From a virus, in the IMG/VR virus record IMGVR_UViG_3300025112_000117, positions 1 to 29,862 of that record: a DNA stretch of 29,862 nt. One strand, written 5' to 3'. The notes under the pieces are model-generated. The model did no database searches. It saw nothing but the letters and a program-made list of their open reading frames with translations, and was not told the origin of the DNA. The translations under genes and the position numbers were made by a program. This document shows, in pieces, positions 26,531-29,862 of the stretch; the stretch's first letter is position 1; each line of letters starts with the position of its first letter.

Positions 26531-28408
26531 TTACCAGTTCCTTGCCCAGCCTCCCTTGCGCTTGGGTTTGCGTCCTTCTCTGATCTTCGCGGCCTGCTCC
26601 CGGGCTGTGAGCTCCGCTGGGGGCTCAGGATCATCACCCCGGTCTGCTGCCACCCGGTCGGCCAGTGCGTCCAGGTCGTATCGCATGAGCTCCTTGGCCG
26701 CCATCGCATACACGCGGCAGTCGAGTGCCTCGTTGCGGGATCGTTTCTTGCGCCACACGGCCTTGGAGATGCCTTTCTCGAATTTGGTGACTCGCTTCTC
26801 GGCTGTGAGCTGGAGGAAGTATTCGGCCTCCCGCCCGTTGGGAAAATGGCAGTAGCCCGGTCCAGGCTCTTCGATGTGGAGCCGCGCGTAGATCATCTCT
26901 TTCGCGGTGTCGGTGCCCACGCGGACCAGTCTCGCCTTGCGTGATCCGCTGCGGATGGGGCTACTCGCCACCGGGTAGCCCTGGACGGACATGCCTTTGC
27001 TCGCATAAATCCCCCGCTTCATTTTGGCCATGCCCTGACAGTACGAGTACACCGCCTGGGTCTGGTCACCCGAGTCGATCAGTGTCCCCCGGGGGATCAG
27101 GACACGGCCGTCCGCGGTCTCATACGACATCGCGATCCATACGTCCACCTCCTCCCATAGCTCCGGTCGTGACGGGTCGCCAAGGAACACGCGGTAGTCG
27201 AGCGACCATGTTTCGTTGGCGCGTCCCCAGCCCACGAGCTCGGCCTCGATGCGGTCACCTTGGACGTCCGCGCCAATGGTCATGGCGACCACTTCCTCGG
27301 GGACGGGGTCGGTCGAGAACGGCTCGCACCGTGCCATCAGCGGGCCCTCGTCCACCTCCTCTCCCGCGTCTGTGGAGACCTCGCCCAGGACCGTGTTGAC
27401 GTAGGTCCGCAATCTGACCGGGTCTTTGTGGACCTCCCGAAACTCGGTGGCGAGCTGACCCCATGTGGCATTGGGGCTGTACGAGTAGGCCGCCCATATC
27501 GCGAACCCGGCTCTTCCGAGAAACGGTGCGGTTGCCCGCCACTCGCCTTCGGATACCATCTGGCGTTGATCGGAGTAGGGGATCATCCTAGTGCAATCCG
27601 TACACTCGAACTCGGCTTTACCCGGTTGCGCGTGTGGCCACTTCAGTTGGGAGAAGCGCAGTATTTGGTATGTGCCGCACTTGAGGCACGGCACGAAGTA
27701 TCGCCGCTGGTCGCTGTCGTTGTACGCTTTCTCGATGCGTGACAGACCTTGCACCGTAGGTGTTGAACCCAGCACGATCTTGCGATTCCAGTAGGTGTCG
27801 GAGCGCCTTTTGCCCAGACTGATCTGGTCACCCTCCTGACCAGCGCCCTCGGCCGGGTAACCGTCCACCTCGTCGAAGATCACCACCCGGGCCGTCACCC
27901 GGCGGAACCCGCGCGCGGAGTTGGCGCCCACGATCATAATCTGGCCACCGACGAACAGCTTTTTTAGGATCGTGTTCGACGAGTCCCGGCTTTTCTCGGG
28001 GCTCACCAGATCAGATAGTCCGGCCGTGTCTCGAATCATCGGGCCGAGCTCGTCCTTGCTCCATCCCGCCGCGTCCTCGACGGTCGGCTGTACCATCAGG
28101 ATAGGACACGGGTCGTTGCTCATGTGATAGGCTATCAGATGCCCGAGTATTTTGGTGAACCCGAGGCGGGCTGACTTGATCAGTACCACCTCCTCCACAG
28201 CCGGGTCCGTCATGGCTTCCATAATCCCGACTTGATACGGGTAGGAATGCCACTTGCCACTGATGGCGGACGCCTCCGGTGACAGGTAGGCATGGCGCTC
28301 GGCCCACTCGGGCAACGTCAGCCTAGGTGGTGGGACCAGGCTCTTCGACGCCAGATCCATCGCCGACTCTGCCAGCGCAATCGTCGAGTGTTCGACGACA
28401 GGTGCCAT
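26531..28408 (-). CDS. Terminase large subunit, lambda gpA type
   Basis: A protein of up to 625 residues with the gpA pattern. The N-terminal region has LTLPEWAERHAYLSPEASAI, LIKSARLGFTK is the Walker A-like loop (77-87), VVIFDEVDGYP is Walker B (175-185), and LGSTPTV is motif III. CLKC and CTDC form a zinc knuckle. VAMTIGADVQGDRIEAELVG starts the nuclease domain, with Asp in GADVQ. The C-terminal part includes RNEALDCRVYAMAA, usual near the end of these enzymes. It cuts concatemers and pumps DNA into the prohead. The start overlaps TerS by 86 nt; an ATG 16 codons later is also possible. Confidence 0.95.
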   Translation of the reverse strand: MAPVVEHSTIALAESAMDLASKSLVPPPRLTLPEWAERHAYLSPEASAISGKWHSYPYQVGIMEAMTDPAVEEVVLIKSARLGFTKILGHLIAYHMSNDPCPILMVQPTVEDAAGWSKDELGPMIRDTAGLSDLVSPEKSRDSSNTILKKLFVGGQIMIVGANSARGFRRVTARVVIFDEVDGYPAEGAGQEGDQISLGKRRSDTYWNRKIVLGSTPTVQGLSRIEKAYNDSDQRRYFVPCLKCGTYQILRFSQLKWPHAQPGKAEFECTDCTRMIPYSDQRQMVSEGEWRATAPFLGRAGFAIWAAYSYSPNATWGQLATEFREVHKDPVRLRTYVNTVLGEVSTDAGEEVDEGPLMARCEPFSTDPVPEEVVAMTIGADVQGDRIEAELVGWGRANETWSLDYRVFLGDPSRPELWEEVDVWIAMSYETADGRVLIPRGTLIDSGDQTQAVYSYCQGMAKMKRGIYASKGMSVQGYPVASSPIRSGSRKARLVRVGTDTAKEMIYARLHIEEPGPGYCHFPNGREAEYFLQLTAEKRVTKFEKGISKAVWRKKRSRNEALDCRVYAMAAKELMRYDLDALADRVAADRGDDPEPPAELTAREQAAKIREGRKPKRKGGWARNW

Positions 28409-28802
28409 CTACCATCTCCCATGTTTGGGCTGTCATGTCGGGGACCAGCGCACGGATGCGGGTCGGCAATGCCAGCACCTCGGTCTTGATTGCGGCAAAC
28501 GCGCGTGACCATGTGGCAACCACTACGTCATGGGGGATCGCCCCCTCTGCCAGCTTGCGCGCCTGCAACTCGGTCTTCTCGGCTTGGGCCTCGGTGAGGC
28601 GTAGCTTCGCTTCCTCATACGTGCCGCCTGCTTCGCTCTTTGCCGCGCGCCGAGAGGCGAACCACTCAATGCACTCGGGCAGGTTGTAGCGATTGGCTCT
28701 CCCTTTTTGGGTCTGGACCGGGAAGCCGCTCTTTTGCCAGTTGGTTATGGTCTGGAGTGTGACGCCGAACGCCGACGCCACGTCATTACGGGAAACGATC
28801 AT
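28323..28802 (-). CDS. Terminase small subunit, Nu1-like
   Basis: A 159-residue protein starting VSRNDVASAFGVTLQTITNW (after Met-Ile), then QKSGFPVQTQKGRANRYNLP and CIEWFASR, the winged-HTH of lambda gpNu1. After it comes the helix TYEEAKLRLTEAQAEKTELQ, matching the family's linker helix and oligomerisation part. It binds the packaging start site on phage DNA and regulates the large subunit, encoded directly downstream. GAGGAG lies about 9 nt before the ATG. The site it binds is probably close to this gene or beyond the right edge. Confidence 0.9.
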   Translation of the reverse strand: MIVSRNDVASAFGVTLQTITNWQKSGFPVQTQKGRANRYNLPECIEWFASRRAAKSEAGGTYEEAKLRLTEAQAEKTELQARKLAEGAIPHDVVVATWSRAFAAIKTEVLALPTRIRALVPDMTAQTWEMVDGTCRRTLDDCAGRVGDGSGVEEPGPTT

Positions 28803-28807
28803 GCGGA

Positions 28808-29770
28808 CTACTCCTCGTCGGCCACCATCGGAACCTCCACATAGCCCTCCGGTGGTCCTTCACGATCACCCACAGAACCCAGCGGAGCACCAGCAATCCG
28901 CATGCGCCGTTTGGTGTCCTCCCAATCTGCTTCCTCTTCGGCTGCGAGTTGCTCGCCCACCGCGTGCGACTTGTCACTGAGCTCGCGTCCCACGGTCTCG
29001 CCCCACTCGGCGTAAGGCATACGGCAACCCGGCGCCGTGGTCATCAGACAGGACTGCTCGTGCATGCGCAAGTTGACCCGCTTGGCTGCCGCGTAGCCCA
29101 TCCAGAACTCATTCGCCGGCCGCTCGTACAGCGCCTCGGTTCTGACCTGCTGGCGGAGCCGGTGCTCGGTCGCCGCGTAGTCCTCTGCGCTGGTCTGAGT
29201 CTTGAGCCGTTCCAGAAACCACAGAGGCGGCATGGGCAAATAGTCCACGCCGTAGATGCCGATGGTCTTGTACTCCAGGTAGATTCCCAGAGCCATCATG
29301 TAGCAGATGGTGTTGGAGAAATAGTTAGGGTAGTCCAGTTTCGCCAGTTCCTCGGACGGGTACAGCACCGGGTGTTGGACGCCCTGGAGCGGGTGGAACA
29401 ACACCACCGGGATCTCGCGTTTCTCGACTTCCCGATCTGCGGTCGTCACCTCGTCGTGGAGCTCGAACACCGCGGTGAGTTGCGGTTGCTCCATGTCGTT
29501 GACGCCCCACACGTCCATGGTCCAGTCGTTGGCCACGGTCATCCCGTACACGTTGGTGAGTCCCTTGCCGAGGATGATGAGGTTCTGACATCGCTTCAAC
29601 GACTCCACCGGCTCGCAGGTTTCGCGGAACTTCTCGCGGCGCGCGGCCCGGGCTTCGGCTTCCTTTTGGCGTGCCTCCATTTCGGCCATCATGGCCTGTT
29701 CTTTGTTGCGCTCTTCTTCCACGTTGATTGCCGTTTGCAGGGTCTCTGGAGTCTCTGGCGTGTCTGTCAT
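28808..29770 (-). CDS. Rossmann-like phage protein upstream of terminase
   Basis: A 320-residue protein. Residues about 15-50 are a charged coiled coil (EEERNKEQAMMAEMEARQKE). A Rossmann-like domain follows: NLIILGKGLTNVYGMTVAND, WTMDVWGVND, LTAVFELHD and YFSNTICYMMALGIYLEYKT ending IGIYGVDY. This last pattern recurs in phage proteins near terminase genes that resemble DUF115/MptE-like or glycosyltransferase-like folds. The reaction is unknown; nucleotide or sugar binding is plausible. The ATG has no clear Shine-Dalgarno sequence, but an upstream frame ends at it as ATGA, so coupling is likely. Confidence 0.7.
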   Translation of the reverse strand: MTDTPETPETLQTAINVEEERNKEQAMMAEMEARQKEAEARAARREKFRETCEPVESLKRCQNLIILGKGLTNVYGMTVANDWTMDVWGVNDMEQPQLTAVFELHDEVTTADREVEKREIPVVLFHPLQGVQHPVLYPSEELAKLDYPNYFSNTICYMMALGIYLEYKTIGIYGVDYLPMPPLWFLERLKTQTSAEDYAATEHRLRQQVRTEALYERPANEFWMGYAAAKRVNLRMHEQSCLMTTAPGCRMPYAEWGETVGRELSDKSHAVGEQLAAEEEADWEDTKRRMRIAGAPLGSVGDREGPPEGYVEVPMVADEE

Positions 29771-29793
29771 GGAGGTTCCCGTTGTGCGCGCAT
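29767..29793 (-). CDS. Possible 8-codon leader ORF or end of an upstream gene
   Basis: ATG 29793 with AGGAG about 8 nt upstream opens MRAQREPP and stops with TGA overlapping the next ATG. The same frame stays open to the window edge (31 codons in all), so it may instead be the end of a gene beyond the right edge. Codon use in the upstream part is less GC-rich than real genes here, which favours a leader. Confidence 0.35.
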   Translation of the reverse strand: MRAQREPP

Positions 29794-29862
29794 CGGGGTT
29801 GCTCCTCTGGTAAACCGAAACGAAAACCTTGGTAACTGGAGACAGAATGGGCTCGGGTTACC
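29771..29862. other. Right-end noncoding segment with inverted repeat
   Basis: Ninety-two bases at the edge contain GGTAAC (29831-29836) and GTTACC (29857-29862) as an inverted pair, and an AAACGAAAACC stretch. Its place upstream of terminase would suit a cos or pac site or a late promoter, but no convincing -10/-35 pair or known cos motif is seen. Confidence 0.3.

Noticed and set aside
28310-28330. Partial match to the 31-nt motif (CCTAGGCTGACGTT on the minus strand)
   Set aside because: It matches only the first part, lies in TerL coding sequence and lacks the second half of the motif.
1-29862. Search by eye for tRNA or rRNA genes, integrase, CI-type repressor, endolysin and insertion-sequence ends
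   Set aside because: No cloverleaf, tyrosine or serine recombinase motif, LexA-like domain, lysozyme/amidase motif or flanked transposase was seen; absence by eye is not proof.

Overview
This window looks like most of the genome of a tailed, lambda-like siphovirus or prophage from a GC-rich bacterium. The evidence is dense, often 4-nt-overlapping genes, a gpA/Nu1-type terminase, a lambda gpB-type portal, a tape-measure gene preceded by a -1 frameshift chaperone pair, and an early block with recombination, replication, methyltransferase and Cro-like genes. No integrase, classical CI repressor, endolysin, tRNA, rRNA, CRISPR array or insertion sequence was recognised. The replication gene runs off the left edge, and the late operon may begin beyond the right edge. 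The host cannot be named from the sequence.

Layout. (1) Positions 1-5648, minus strand, read leftwards: early/middle genes. In transcription order these are a small HTH protein, a PD-(D/E)XK exonuclease with a probable single-strand annealing partner, several tiny zinc-binding or membrane proteins, a DUF551/Lar-like protein, a cytosine-C5 methyltransferase, two small membrane proteins, a Cro-like regulator with its own promoter/operator, an HNH nuclease, and a replication initiator with five 17-bp iterons inside its gene next to an AT-rich patch (a lambda-type origin). (2) Positions 5649-5948: an AT-rich divergent control region. (3) Positions 5949-9648, plus strand: three tiny genes with related leaders and hairpins, an HTH gene, a 752-residue SNF2-like helicase fused to a DNA methyltransferase, and a small partner gene. 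(4) Positions 9677-29770, minus strand: the late genes. In transcription order these are a Rossmann-like protein, TerS, TerL, an ATP-grasp ligase, a Cys-rich miniprotein and an intrinsic terminator; then a gpW-like connector, portal, fused protease-capsid protein, head/tail joining proteins, two tandem tail-tube paralogues, gpG/gpGT, tape measure, a run of small beta-rich tail proteins, a double-LamG protein, a small membrane-anchored protein and a PseB-like UDP-sugar dehydratase.

Most notable are the iteron origin inside the initiator gene, the helicase-methyltransferase fusion with its small satellite genes, an ATP-grasp enzyme and a PseB-like dehydratase carried as cargo in the virion operon, the protease-capsid fusion, the duplicated tail-tube gene, and a tail-tip region with none of the standard lambda tip genes. 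All functions are inferred from motifs and gene order read by eye; no database search was run.
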